The notes beneath the pieces are model-generated. The model did not search any database. It saw only the letters and a list, made by a program, of their open reading frames with translations, and was not told the DNA's origin. From the NCBI GenBank assembly GCA_965277345.1, contig CBDICI010000004.1, forward strand, positions 496,001-560,000: a DNA stretch of 64,000 nucleotides, in the 5' to 3' direction. A program made the position numbers and the translations under genes. Shown here piece by piece: positions 43,877 to 52,521 of the stretch. The stretch is from CAIOYC01 sp965277345. Lineage in GTDB: Bacteria > Pseudomonadota > Alphaproteobacteria > Caulobacterales > Caulobacteraceae. Each line of letters opens with the position of its first letter. Within the stretch, counting starts at the first letter, position 1.

Positions 43877-45070
43877 ATGACCGGAAAGTCGGTGCTTCTC
43901 ATCGTCGGCGGCGGCATCGCGGCCTATAAGACGCTACCCCTGGTGCGCCTGCTGAAGAAGGCGGGCATCGCGGTGCGGCCGGTCCTGACCCAGGCGGGTG
44001 CGGCTTTCATCACCCCCCTGTCGCTGGGCGCGCTGGCGGAGGAGCAGGTCAGGGGCGAACTGTTCTCCCTCGATGACGAGCACCGGATGGGGCATATCGA
44101 GCTGTCGCGCGCCGCTGACCTCATCGTGGTCGCCCCCGCCACCGCCGACCTGATGGCCAGGGCGGCGAATGGAATCGCCAACGACCTCGCCTCCACCACC
44201 CTCCTCGCCACCGACAAGCCCGTGCTCATGGCCCCGGCGATGAACCTGCGCATGTGGCTGCACCCGGCCACGCAGCGCAATCTGGCGAGGCTGAAGGCCG
44301 ATGGGGTGTGCTTTGTCGGGCCGGACGAAGGGCCCATGGCCTGCGGCGAGTTCGGCCCCGGCCGCATGGCGGAGCCGGAGGCGATCTTCGAGGCCATCAG
44401 GGACAGGCTGTCGGGCGAAGCAGACCGGCGGCTGGTCGGGCGGCGGGCGCTGGTCACCGCCGGCCCGACGCTGGAGCCGATCGACCCGGTGCGCTTTCTG
44501 TCCAACCGCTCTTCCGGCCGGCAGGGCTACGCCATCGCCGGCGCGCTGGCGCGGCTAGGGGCGGAGGTGACGCTGGTGTCCGGCCCCGTCGCCCTCGATG
44601 CGCCGGCGGGGGTGTCGCGCGTGTGGGTGGAGACGGCGGCGCAGATGCTGGCGGCCTGCACCGCCCTCGGCGCGGTGGACGTGGCCGTGCTGGTGGCCGC
44701 GGTGGCCGACTGGCGGCCCGTCGAGCCCGCCGCGGAGAAGATCAAGAAGGCCGCGGGCGCGCCGCCCCACCTCACCCTCACTGAAACACCGGATATCCTG
44801 GCCCGCCTCTCCGCCGCCGGCCCCGGCCGGCCGCGGCTGGTGGTCGGCTTCGCCGCCGAGACCTCCGAGGTGGAGGCGCACGCCAAGGCCAAGCTCAAGC
44901 ACAAGGGCTGCGATATCATTGTCGCCAACGACGTCTCGGGCGACGTCATGGGTGGTGCGGAGAATACGGTAACCATCGTGCACGAAGCCGGCGTCGATCA
45001 TTGGCCTCGCCTGCCCAAGGCCGAGGTCGCCACGCGGCTGGCGCGCCTGTTCGCGCAAGCGCTGACGTGA
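43877..45070 (+). CDS. coaBC: Bifunctional phosphopantothenoylcysteine decarboxylase/phosphopantothenate-cysteine ligase
   Basis: A 397-residue coenzyme A biosynthesis enzyme. The CoaC half has the FMN site LLIVGGGIAAYK and the active residues in APAMNLRMW and the substrate-binding GPDEGPMACGEFGPGRM. The CoaB half begins RALVTAGPTLEPIDPVRFLSNRSSGRQGYAIA. The order and length are standard. The start ATG 43877 gives MTGKSVLLIVGGG. The dut gene follows 10 bases later and is probably co-transcribed. Confidence 0.95.
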   Translation: MTGKSVLLIVGGGIAAYKTLPLVRLLKKAGIAVRPVLTQAGAAFITPLSLGALAEEQVRGELFSLDDEHRMGHIELSRAADLIVVAPATADLMARAANGIANDLASTTLLATDKPVLMAPAMNLRMWLHPATQRNLARLKADGVCFVGPDEGPMACGEFGPGRMAEPEAIFEAIRDRLSGEADRRLVGRRALVTAGPTLEPIDPVRFLSNRSSGRQGYAIAGALARLGAEVTLVSGPVALDAPAGVSRVWVETAAQMLAACTALGAVDVAVLVAAVADWRPVEPAAEKIKKAAGAPPHLTLTETPDILARLSAAGPGRPRLVVGFAAETSEVEAHAKAKLKHKGCDIIVANDVSGDVMGGAENTVTIVHEAGVDHWPRLPKAEVATRLARLFAQALT

Positions 45071-45080
45071 GCGTTTGGCG

Positions 45081-45533
45081 ATGAGTGTTCCCGTCCAGGT
45101 CCTGCGCCTGCCCCATGGCGAGGGCCTGCCGCTACCCGCCTACGAAACCGTCCACGCCGCCGGCATGGATTTGCGCGCCGCGGTGCCCGAGGCGGCGCCC
45201 TTGACCCTGCAGCCGGCGTCCTTGGCGCTGGTCCCCACAGGCTTGGCCATCGCCCTGCCGGAAGGGTTCGAGGCGCAGGTCAGACCCCGGTCGGGTCTGG
45301 CCGCCAAGCACGGGATTACCTGTCTGAACGCGCCCGGCACGATCGACGCCGACTATCGCGGCGAGGTGAAGGTGATCCTGATCAATCACGGACCTGAGGC
45401 CTTCGTCATCCGCCGGGGCGAGCGCATCGCGCAGATGGTGATCGCCCCGGTGATGCAGGCGCGCTGGGAGGCGGTGGAGACCCTCGGCGACACCGTGCGC
45501 GGCGCGGGCGGCTTCGGCTCCACCGGCCGCTAG
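45081..45533 (+). CDS. dut: Deoxyuridine 5'-triphosphate nucleotidohydrolase (dUTPase)
   Basis: A 150-residue trimeric dUTPase producing dUMP and keeping uracil out of DNA. The five conserved motifs are visible: AGMDLRAAV, RPRSGLAAKHG, the catalytic NAPGTIDADYRGEV, RGERIAQMVI and the C-terminal GAGGFGSTGR. The start ATG 45081 is preferred; a TTG at 45075 is in frame. It lies 10 bases after coaBC. Confidence 0.96.
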   Translation: MSVPVQVLRLPHGEGLPLPAYETVHAAGMDLRAAVPEAAPLTLQPASLALVPTGLAIALPEGFEAQVRPRSGLAAKHGITCLNAPGTIDADYRGEVKVILINHGPEAFVIRRGERIAQMVIAPVMQARWEAVETLGDTVRGAGGFGSTGR

Positions 45534-45551
45534 GTCCCCTGCCGTATAGGC

Positions 45552-45577
45552 AAAGGGCCAGCGCAGGGCTGGCCTTC
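45552..45577 (+). terminator. Probable terminator after dut
   Basis: GGCCAGC-GCAGG-GCTGGCC (45556-45574) is preceded by AAAG and followed by TTCGTC, a 7-base GC stem with a weak T tail. It lies 22 bases after the dut stop. Confidence 0.5.
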
Positions 45578-45587
45578 GTCATGGCCT

Positions 45588-45689
45588 AGAGCATTATCGT
45601 TTCGTATGGACTCATCCGAACGTGAATCATGCTTTAAATTCAAAGTTTAGACCCTGATTCGCGGTTCAAATTGAACCGATCAGGGTCTA
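45588..45689. repeat. Intergenic repeat element, copy 2 (second hairpin intact)
   Basis: It matches the element at 37916-38015: it starts AGAGCATTATCGTTTCG and ends GATCAGGGTCTA. The first hairpin has drifted. The second keeps the outer stem TAGACCCTGAT/ATCAGGGTCTA (45648-45658, 45679-45689) and an inner stem CGGTTC/GAACCG that differs from copy 1 by a compensating pair change. Confidence 0.8.
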
Positions 45690-45702
45690 GTGCCGACTGA
45701 AC

Positions 45703-45810
45703 TCAGGCGGCGATGACCAGCCAGCCGAGGGTGAGGGCCGGAACCAGGCTCACCGCCACGATCAGGACGGTATTGGCGATAACTTGCGTGATCTTGGTGG
45801 TTTTCGTCAT
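45703..45810 (-). CDS. 35-residue single-span membrane protein
   Basis: A tiny gene with product MTKTTKITQVIANT followed by one hydrophobic stretch (VLIVAVSLVPALTLGWLVIAA), so a single membrane span with a short polar N-terminus. AAGGGG lies 8 bases before ATG 45810, and a long hairpin leader lies just before it. Neither the family nor the function is known. It is convergent with dut across the repeat element and divergent from recF. Confidence 0.6.
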   Translation of the reverse strand: MTKTTKITQVIANTVLIVAVSLVPALTLGWLVIAA

Positions 45811-45828
45811 TTCATATCCCCTTATCGC

Positions 45829-45893
45829 CACTCGCGAAGGTTCGGTGTTCCAGGAAAACACCGTTGGGAGGGGGCGTTTAACCTTCGCGAGTG
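45829..45893 (-). promoter_or_regulatory. Structured leader hairpin of the 35-residue membrane protein gene
   Basis: A perfect 14-base inverted repeat, CACTCGCGAAGGTT (45829-45842) and AACCTTCGCGAGTG (45880-45893), encloses a 7-base inner hairpin CGGTGTT/AACACCG (45843-45863). Read on the minus strand it ends about 5 bases before the AAGGGG ribosome site, so folding could influence translation. It could alternatively be a DNA operator or a terminator for other transcripts. Confidence 0.6.
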
Positions 45894-45903
45894 ACTTGAC
45901 GGT

Positions 45904-45932
45904 GAAATAGGCGGCTCCCCCAACGGCTGCAA
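45904..45932 (-). promoter_or_regulatory. Possible promoter of the 35-residue membrane protein gene
   Basis: On the minus strand TTGCAG (45932-45927) and TATTTC (45909-45904) are separated by 17 bases, a plausible -35/-10 pair. Transcription would begin near 45897 and include the hairpin leader. This is sequence match only. Confidence 0.35.
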
Positions 45933-46048
45933 GGGATAAATGATGCGTCGCACATTAAATCGCGGCAACTTTTGTTGCGTTGCACCTAGGCCACAGGGTA
46001 GGACCGACCCCGATTTCCCCGCACTGGCGCAAACCTGTATGAGCGGGC

Positions 46049-47197
46049 ATGGCTAAAGCCGTCCTGGCCTCCCTGTCGCTGACCGACTTTCGCTCCTATT
46101 GCGGCGTCACCCTTACGCTGGGCGGCGCGCCGGTCGTGCTGTTCGGCCCCAACGGCGCGGGGAAAACCAATCTTTTGGAGGCGATCTCCTACTTGTCACC
46201 GGGGCGGGGGCTGCGCGGAGCGACGGCGAGCGAAGTCGGACGGCGCGCGCCGGGCGAAGCACACGGGCGGCCCTGGAGCGTCTCCGCCCTGATCGCCGCG
46301 GGCCCGGACCAGACCCGCATCGGCACCGGCATCGAGCCTGGCGGCGCGCGCCGGGGGGTGCGGCTGGACGGCGAGCCGGCCGCGCCCGCACGTTTGGCGG
46401 AGATCGCGCGCCTGGTCTGGCTGACGCCGCAGCAGGACCGGCTGTTCCTTGAGGGTGGCGCGGAGCGGCGGCGCTTCCTCGACCGCCTCGCCTTCGCCGA
46501 CCGGCCTGGCCACGCGGTTTACGCCGCCGCCTATGAGCGGGCCATGCGCGAGCGGCTGCGCCTGCTCACCGGCGGCCAAGGTCGGGGCCTGGCGGCCGAT
46601 CCGGCCTGGCTCGATGCACTGGAGGGGCAGGCGGGCGAGGCCGGGGCGGAATTGGCGCGGGGCCGCGCGCGGACGGTCGAGGCCCTGCAGGGGGAGATCG
46701 AGAGTCGTACCGACCGGCCCTTTCCACTGGCCCGCCTGTCGTTGTCCGGCCCGTGGGCTGCCGAGGCCGACCCCGCGGAGATCGCCGCCGCGCTGTATGG
46801 GAGCCGTGGCCGCGACGCGGCCGCCGGTCGGTCCCTGGCTGGCCCCGGACGCACCGATCTGATCGTCATCCACGCCGAAAAGGACCGTCCGGCGGCGGAA
46901 TGCTCCACCGGTGAACAGAAGGCGTTGATCCTCAACCTCGTCCTGGCCCAGGCCGCCCGGCTTTCGCGTGCAGAATCAGCGCCAACCCCTATATTGTTGC
47001 TGGACGAGGTGGCGGCCCATCTCGACGCCCAGCGCCGGGCTTCCCTGGCGGAGGAAATCGCCGCCTTGGGCCTGCAAGCCTTCCTCACCGGCACGGATCG
47101 GGCGCTGTTCGAAGCCTTCGGCGGCGCGGAGATTATCAGGGTGGAGCCTTCGCCGGACACCGGCGCGCGCCTCACTGTCATGGACAGGGTTGAATGA
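46049..47197 (+). CDS. recF: DNA replication/repair protein RecF
   Basis: A 382-residue SMC-like ATPase that loads RecA at gaps. It has LSLTDFRSYCGVTL near the start, Walker A GPNGAGKTN at about residue 34, a signature CSTGEQKALIL at about residue 288, and Walker B PILLLDEVAAHLD. The start is ATG 46049. gyrB begins inside its stop (ATGA overlap), as often near replication origins. dnaN is not adjacent. Confidence 0.94.
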   Translation: MAKAVLASLSLTDFRSYCGVTLTLGGAPVVLFGPNGAGKTNLLEAISYLSPGRGLRGATASEVGRRAPGEAHGRPWSVSALIAAGPDQTRIGTGIEPGGARRGVRLDGEPAAPARLAEIARLVWLTPQQDRLFLEGGAERRRFLDRLAFADRPGHAVYAAAYERAMRERLRLLTGGQGRGLAADPAWLDALEGQAGEAGAELARGRARTVEALQGEIESRTDRPFPLARLSLSGPWAAEADPAEIAAALYGSRGRDAAAGRSLAGPGRTDLIVIHAEKDRPAAECSTGEQKALILNLVLAQAARLSRAESAPTPILLLDEVAAHLDAQRRASLAEEIAALGLQAFLTGTDRALFEAFGGAEIIRVEPSPDTGARLTVMDRVE

Positions 47198-49722
47198 ACG
47201 ACGCAACGCCGGAATCGGGCGACAAGACGGAACGGGACGCGAGCGGGCTCGACGCTCAGGGCCTCGATGCTCAGGGTCAGGGGGAATACGGCGCCGAATC
47301 CATCCGCGTGCTCAAGGGCCTGGACGCGGTGCGCAAGCGCCCCGGCATGTATATCGGCGACACCGACGACGGGTCGGGCCTGCATCACATGGTCTATGAG
47401 GTGGTGGACAACGCCATCGATGAGGCGCTCGCGGGCCACGCCACCTCGGTCCGGGTGACGCTGAACCCCGACGGTTCGGCCACCATCACCGACGACGGGC
47501 GCGGCATCCCCACCGGCATCCACGAGGGTGAGGGCGTCTCCGCCGCCGAGGTCATCATGACCCAGCTACACGCCGGCGGTAAGTTCGACCAGAATTCCTA
47601 CAAGGTCTCCGGCGGCCTGCACGGGGTCGGCGTCTCGGTGGTGAACGCCCTGTCGGACTGGCTCCAGCTCAAGATCTGGCGCGACGGCGACGAGCACGAG
47701 ATGCGCTTCGAGCGCGGCGACGCGGTGACCGCGCTGAAGGTGACCGGCAAGGCGCCGCTCCGCACCGAAGGCCCCCGCACGGGCCAGCCGCTCACCGGCA
47801 CCAGCGTCACCTTCATGCCCTCGCTCCGCATCGGGCCGGACGACGGCACCTTCCTCGCCATCGACTTCGACCGCAAGACGCTGGAGCATCGCCTGCGGGA
47901 GTTGGCCTTCCTCAACTCAGGCGTGGTGATCGACTTCAAGGACCGGCGCAGCGCTGAGCCCTATGAGGAAAGACTGCACTACGAGGGCGGGGTGGAGGCC
48001 TTCGTGCGCCACCTCGACAAGTCCAAGACCCCGCTGATCAAGGACCCCATCGTCGTGCGTGGCCGCCGCGACAAGGTGGAGGTCGATCTCTCCTTGTGGT
48101 GGAACGACAGCTATCACGAGACCATGCTCTTGTTCACCAACAACATCCCGCAAAAGGACGGCGGCACGCACCTGGCCGCCTTCCGCGCCGCCCTGACGCG
48201 CGTCATCGGCGCCTATGTGGAATCCTCCGGCGCCGCCAAGCGCGAGAAGGTCGGCGTGTCCGGGGAAGACGCGCGCGAGGGCCTGACCTGCGTGCTGTCG
48301 ATCAAGCTGCCCGACCCGAAGTTTTCATCGCAGACGAAGGACAAGCTGGTCTCCTCCGAAGCCCGGCCGGCGGTGGAGAATCTGGTGAACGAGGGGCTGT
48401 CGCAATGGTTCGAGGAGCATCCCTCCGAAGCCAAGGCCATCGTGCAGAAGATCATCGAGGCCGCCTCCGCCCGCGAGGCGGCGCGCAAGGCCCGCGATCT
48501 GACCCGGCGCAAGTCCGTGCTCGACATCTCCAACCTGCCCGGCAAGCTGGCCGACTGCTCGGAGCGCGATCCGGCCAAGTCAGAAATCTTCATCGTCGAG
48601 GGCGACAGCGCCGGCGGCAGCGCCAAGCAGGCGCGCAACCGCGAGAACCAGGCCATCCTGCCGCTACGGGGCAAGATCCTCAACGTGGAGCGGGCGCGGT
48701 TCGACAAGATGCTGTCGTCCGAACAGGTCGGCACCCTGATCACCGCCCTGGGCGCCGGCATCGGACGCGGCGAGTTCGACGCCGACAAGGTGCGCTACCA
48801 CAAGATCATCCTGATGACCGACGCCGACGTGGACGGCGCCCATATCCGGACCCTGCTGCTCACCTTCTTCTATCGTCAGATGCCGGAGCTGATCGAGCGG
48901 GGCTATCTCTATATCGCCCAGCCGCCACTATATAAGGCGGCCAAGGGCAAGTCCTCGCGCTATCTGAAGGACGACACTGAGATGGACGCCTTCCTGTTCG
49001 AGGAGGGGTCTGACGGCGCCTCCCTCGACCTCGCGTCGGGCGAACGGCGCACCGGGGCGGACCTGCTGGCCCTGATCCGCGAGGCGCGCACGGCGCGGGC
49101 GCTGATCGAGCGGCTGGCGGCCCGCGCGCCCGCCTTCGCCATCGAGCAGTCGGCGCTGGCGGGCCTGTTCGGCAACAATCCGCAGCCGGACGCCGCCGCC
49201 GGCCGCCTCGATCTCTATGCCGAGGAAGGCGACGGGCGCTGGACCGGGACGCCGGCGGAGGGCGCCGGCGGTTCGGGGTTCGGCCCCGGCGGCTTCGTCT
49301 TCGCCCGCGAGCGGCGCGGCGTGGCTGAACGCATCGTGCTGGATGACCTCCTGATCGGGGCGCCGGACGCGCGGCGGCTGGCCGAGCGGGCCTTCGGCCT
49401 CGGCGAGGTGTTCGACAGGCCGGCCACCTTCCGCCGACGCGACCAGGCCACCACCGTGCGCGGCCCCCTCGACCTCGTCGATGCGGTGCTGGACGCCGGG
49501 CGCAAGGGCCTGTCGATCCAGCGCTACAAGGGGCTTGGTGAAATGAACCCAGACCAGTTGTGGGAGACCACGCTGGACAGCAACGCCCGCACCCTGTTGC
49601 AAGTGAAGGTCGCCCATGTGGATGACGCGGACGATATGTTCAGCAAGCTGATGGGCGATCTGGTGGAGCCGCGCCGCGATTTCATCCAGGAAAATGCCCT
49701 CGACGCCGAGGTGGACGTCTGA
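47194..49722 (+). CDS. gyrB: DNA gyrase subunit B
   Basis: An 842-residue type IIA topoisomerase subunit that supplies ATP hydrolysis for negative supercoiling. The GHKL ATPase has EVVDNAIDEALAGH, DDGRGIPTG and GGLHGVGVSVVNAL. The Toprim domain has VEGDSAGGSAKQARNR and LMTDADVDGAHI. The C-terminal QRYKGLGEMNPDQLWETT binds GyrA. The length is slightly longer than E. coli GyrB because of a 20-residue polar N-terminus. It overlaps recF by 4 bases. Confidence 0.97.
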   Translation: MNDATPESGDKTERDASGLDAQGLDAQGQGEYGAESIRVLKGLDAVRKRPGMYIGDTDDGSGLHHMVYEVVDNAIDEALAGHATSVRVTLNPDGSATITDDGRGIPTGIHEGEGVSAAEVIMTQLHAGGKFDQNSYKVSGGLHGVGVSVVNALSDWLQLKIWRDGDEHEMRFERGDAVTALKVTGKAPLRTEGPRTGQPLTGTSVTFMPSLRIGPDDGTFLAIDFDRKTLEHRLRELAFLNSGVVIDFKDRRSAEPYEERLHYEGGVEAFVRHLDKSKTPLIKDPIVVRGRRDKVEVDLSLWWNDSYHETMLLFTNNIPQKDGGTHLAAFRAALTRVIGAYVESSGAAKREKVGVSGEDAREGLTCVLSIKLPDPKFSSQTKDKLVSSEARPAVENLVNEGLSQWFEEHPSEAKAIVQKIIEAASAREAARKARDLTRRKSVLDISNLPGKLADCSERDPAKSEIFIVEGDSAGGSAKQARNRENQAILPLRGKILNVERARFDKMLSSEQVGTLITALGAGIGRGEFDADKVRYHKIILMTDADVDGAHIRTLLLTFFYRQMPELIERGYLYIAQPPLYKAAKGKSSRYLKDDTEMDAFLFEEGSDGASLDLASGERRTGADLLALIREARTARALIERLAARAPAFAIEQSALAGLFGNNPQPDAAAGRLDLYAEEGDGRWTGTPAEGAGGSGFGPGGFVFARERRGVAERIVLDDLLIGAPDARRLAERAFGLGEVFDRPATFRRRDQATTVRGPLDLVDAVLDAGRKGLSIQRYKGLGEMNPDQLWETTLDSNARTLLQVKVAHVDDADDMFSKLMGDLVEPRRDFIQENALDAEVDV

Positions 49723-50828
49723 GTTTTCACCCGCCCGCGCCGCCGGTTACCCCGGCGCTCGTGCTGGACGGCGCGGCGCTGGACCGCAATCTGCGCGCCA
49801 TGCAGGCCCGGTGCGATGCAGCCGGGCTCGGCCTGCGGGCGCACGGCAAGATGCACAAGTGCTCGACCTTGGCCGAACGTCAGATGGCCCTGGGCGCCGT
49901 GGGCGTCTGCGCCCAAACCATCGGCGAGGCGGAGGCGTTTGCCGGGCATGGTATCGGCGATATCCTGATCACCGCGCCGATGGCGCCGCAATCCGCCGCG
50001 CGCGCGGCGGCGCTCTGTGAACGGACGCGTCTGGCCGTCACCGCCGATGCCCCCTTGCTGATCGAAGCGCTGGGTGCGGCAGCGCGGGCGGTGGGCGCCA
50101 CCGTCGGCGTCGTGGTCGATGTGGACCTCGGCCAGCACCGCACCGGCTGTACGCCGGACGAGGCGCTGAGCCTGGCAAGGCGCATCACGCAGACCGAGGG
50201 CGTGCGCTACGACGGCGTGCAGGCCTATGTGGGTCATCTGCAGCACATGGCGGACCTGCATGAGCGCAAGGCAGAGAACGACCGCGCGACTCAGGCCTTG
50301 GCCGCCCTCGTCCGTCGATTGGCGGAGGCGGACCTATCCCCACGCCTGATCACCGGCGGCGGCACCGGCACCCATGCTTACGACCTGGAGGGCAGCGTGT
50401 TCACGGAGATCCAGGCCGGCTCCTATGCGGTGATGGATGCCGAGTACGCGGCCTGTGGCGCGCCGGATGGCGGCGCCTGGCCCTTCGAGCCGGCGATGTT
50501 CGTGGCGGCCACCGTGGTCTCAGCCCGCCAGCCGTCTCACGCCACCATCGACGCCGGACTGAAGGCGCTGTCTACCGACGGGACGCCGCCCCGTATCGTC
50601 GCTGGCGCGCCACAGGGCTCCCGCTTCCGCTTCCTCGGCGACGAGCACGGCGCAGTCATCCCGCCGTCACCGGACGGAATGCCCAAGCTCGGCGACATCG
50701 TCTGGCTGCAACCCGGCCATTGCGACCCGACGGTGAACCTTTATGACGCCTTCCTCGTGTGGGAAGATGAGCGCTGGGTGCGCTGGCCCATCGATGCGCG
50801 GCGGGTGACACCCGAACCCGCGGCTTAG
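49719..50828 (+). CDS. D-threonine aldolase/D-serine dehydratase-like fold-type III PLP enzyme
   Basis: About 369 residues with PLP-binding RAHGKMHKC, the phosphate loop GGGTGTHAYD, TEIQAGSYAVMD and the metal-binding GHCDPTVNLYD. These match low-specificity D-threonine aldolases, which cleave D-3-hydroxy-amino acids to glycine and an aldehyde. I place the start at CTG 49719, overlapping the gyrB stop, because it keeps the conserved TPALVLDG N-terminus and has GAGGTGG 4 bases upstream. The next standard start, GTG 49761, would cut that motif. The enzyme class is fairly sure, the exact substrate is not. Confidence 0.78.
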   Translation: MSFHPPAPPVTPALVLDGAALDRNLRAMQARCDAAGLGLRAHGKMHKCSTLAERQMALGAVGVCAQTIGEAEAFAGHGIGDILITAPMAPQSAARAAALCERTRLAVTADAPLLIEALGAAARAVGATVGVVVDVDLGQHRTGCTPDEALSLARRITQTEGVRYDGVQAYVGHLQHMADLHERKAENDRATQALAALVRRLAEADLSPRLITGGGTGTHAYDLEGSVFTEIQAGSYAVMDAEYAACGAPDGGAWPFEPAMFVAATVVSARQPSHATIDAGLKALSTDGTPPRIVAGAPQGSRFRFLGDEHGAVIPPSPDGMPKLGDIVWLQPGHCDPTVNLYDAFLVWEDERWVRWPIDARRVTPEPAA

Positions 50829-52042
50829 AGCCGGTTCAGCCGCAGCACGTCCACCAGGTCCCCCGCCGCCGCCGGGGCGGCGCCAATGGGCCGGCGGATC
50901 AGGCAGGCCGCACGGGCATAGACCGAGAGGAGGGAGGATTCCTGATCGGAAAACGCCTCCGCGATCGGAGGGCTGTCGCTTGCGGAGGCCAGGGCTCCGC
51001 GCATCCAATGCTCGCGTGGGCCGCCCCTGGGCAGGGGCGCGCCCAGCCGGGCGGTCTCCAGGCGCAGGCCGGGATCGCCGCCCTGCCACGCCATCATCAG
51101 GGGACGGAGAAACAGCTCGGCACACACCAGGGCGGAGGCTGGATTGCCGGGAAGGCCCAGCACGCGTCGGCCGTCCGCCAGTGCGCCGAACCACACCGGC
51201 TTGCCCGGCCGCATCCGCACGGTATCGACCCGTAGCTCCAGCCCGAGCCGCCTCAGCGCCGGCTTGACCAGGTCGTGGTCGCCCACCGAGGCGCCGCCGA
51301 TGGTGACCAGAAGATCGCTGTCCGCCATGGCCTCCACCGCTTGCAAAATCGCCGCCTCGTCGTCGCCGGCGGGATCGGAGCGCCGCGCCAGCCCCCCCCA
51401 CTGCGCCACCAGCGCCGCCAGCGCCGGGCCGCCGCTGTCGAAGATCTGATCGGGACGAATGGGCCGGCCCACCGGCACGATTTCCTCCCCCGTGGGCAGG
51501 ACGGCGACGCGCGGCCGCTCAGCCACTTTCACGTCGGCCCGGCCCGCCGAGGCGGCCAGCGACAGCCGCCAGGGGTCGAACCGCACCCCCGCCGCCAGCA
51601 GCACCGCGCCATGGGCGAAGTCGCCGCCCCGTCGCCGCACATGGCGCGGCCCATCGGCCGCGAAGTCCAGTTGCACGCCCCGATCGACGCGAATGGCCGC
51701 CTCCTGCACCACCACGCGACAGCCCGGCGGAACCTCGGCCCCCGTGAAGACGCGCACCGCCTGACCGACCTCCACCGTCCGGCCGAACGGCTGCCCCGCC
51801 GCACTCTCGCCCGCGACGGCGAAGACGCCCGGCGCCGCGTCGGCGGCGATGGCCCACCCGTCCATGGCGGAGGCGTCGAACGGGGGCTGGTCGCGCATGG
51901 CGGTTATCGGTTCGGCGAGGGTGCGCCCCACCGCCGAGGCGTCGAGCGGGATCGTCTCGGTCCGGAACGCCGGCACGGCAGCCAACATCCGCGCGCGGGC
52001 GTCGTCTACGCTCAGTTCGCCAAGGGCCGGTTCACCCCTCAC
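50825..52042 (-). CDS. moeA: Molybdopterin molybdotransferase MoeA
   Basis: A 405-residue enzyme inserting molybdate into adenylylated molybdopterin. Recognisable segments are FDASAMDGWAIAADA, RVFTGAEVPPGCRVVVQEAA, VLPTGEEIVPVG, and the MogA-like TIGGASVGDHDLVKPAL with GLPGNPASALVC. The start is GTG 52042, overlapping the moaC stop (GTGA), so it is translated with the operon. Its stop overlaps the convergent aldolase-like gene by 4 bases. Confidence 0.93.
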   Translation of the reverse strand: MRGEPALGELSVDDARARMLAAVPAFRTETIPLDASAVGRTLAEPITAMRDQPPFDASAMDGWAIAADAAPGVFAVAGESAAGQPFGRTVEVGQAVRVFTGAEVPPGCRVVVQEAAIRVDRGVQLDFAADGPRHVRRRGGDFAHGAVLLAAGVRFDPWRLSLAASAGRADVKVAERPRVAVLPTGEEIVPVGRPIRPDQIFDSGGPALAALVAQWGGLARRSDPAGDDEAAILQAVEAMADSDLLVTIGGASVGDHDLVKPALRRLGLELRVDTVRMRPGKPVWFGALADGRRVLGLPGNPASALVCAELFLRPLMMAWQGGDPGLRLETARLGAPLPRGGPREHWMRGALASASDSPPIAEAFSDQESSLLSVYARAACLIRRPIGAAPAAAGDLVDVLRLNRL

Positions 52043-52521
52043 GTGGTCTCGTCGCGCGCCACATAAGGGCCGGACCGACCACCGGACTTTTCCAGCACGC
52101 GCACGCCCTCGATCACCATGGCCTTGTCGGCTGCCTTCAGCATGTCGAACAAGGTAAGGCAGGCGAGGGACACCGCGGTCAGCGCCTCCATCTCCACCCC
52201 GGTCTGGGCGCTGGTCTTCACCCGCGCCACCACGCGCAATCCGTGTTCGGACGGTTCGACCGTCACCTTGATCGACGACAGCGCCAGGGGATGGCAGAGC
52301 GGGATCAGTTCCGCCGTGCGCTTGGCTCCCATCACCCCGGCCAGTTCGGCCGTGGCGATCACCTCACCCTTCTTGCTCTGACCGGAGAGGGCCAGCGCGC
52401 GGGTCTCCACCGCCATACGCACAAAGCCCTCGGCCATGGCCTCGCGTGCCGTGATCGCCTTGGCCGACACATCGACCATACGGGCGCGGCCCTCGGCGTC
52501 GAGATGGGAGAGCGCGTCCAT
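52039..52521 (-). CDS. moaC: Cyclic pyranopterin monophosphate synthase MoaC
   Basis: A 160-residue enzyme of molybdenum cofactor synthesis acting after MoaA. It has MVDVSAKAITAREA, AKRTAELIPLCHPLALSSIKV and GVEMEALTAVSLACLTLFDMLKA, the family hallmarks including the active-site Lys and His region. ATG 52521 overlaps the moaB stop by one base (TGATG); a GTG just upstream at 52524 is also possible. The gene order moaA-moaD-moaE-moaB-moaC-moeA on the minus strand indicates one operon. Confidence 0.95.
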   Translation of the reverse strand: MDALSHLDAEGRARMVDVSAKAITAREAMAEGFVRMAVETRALALSGQSKKGEVIATAELAGVMGAKRTAELIPLCHPLALSSIKVTVEPSEHGLRVVARVKTSAQTGVEMEALTAVSLACLTLFDMLKAADKAMVIEGVRVLEKSGGRSGPYVARDETT

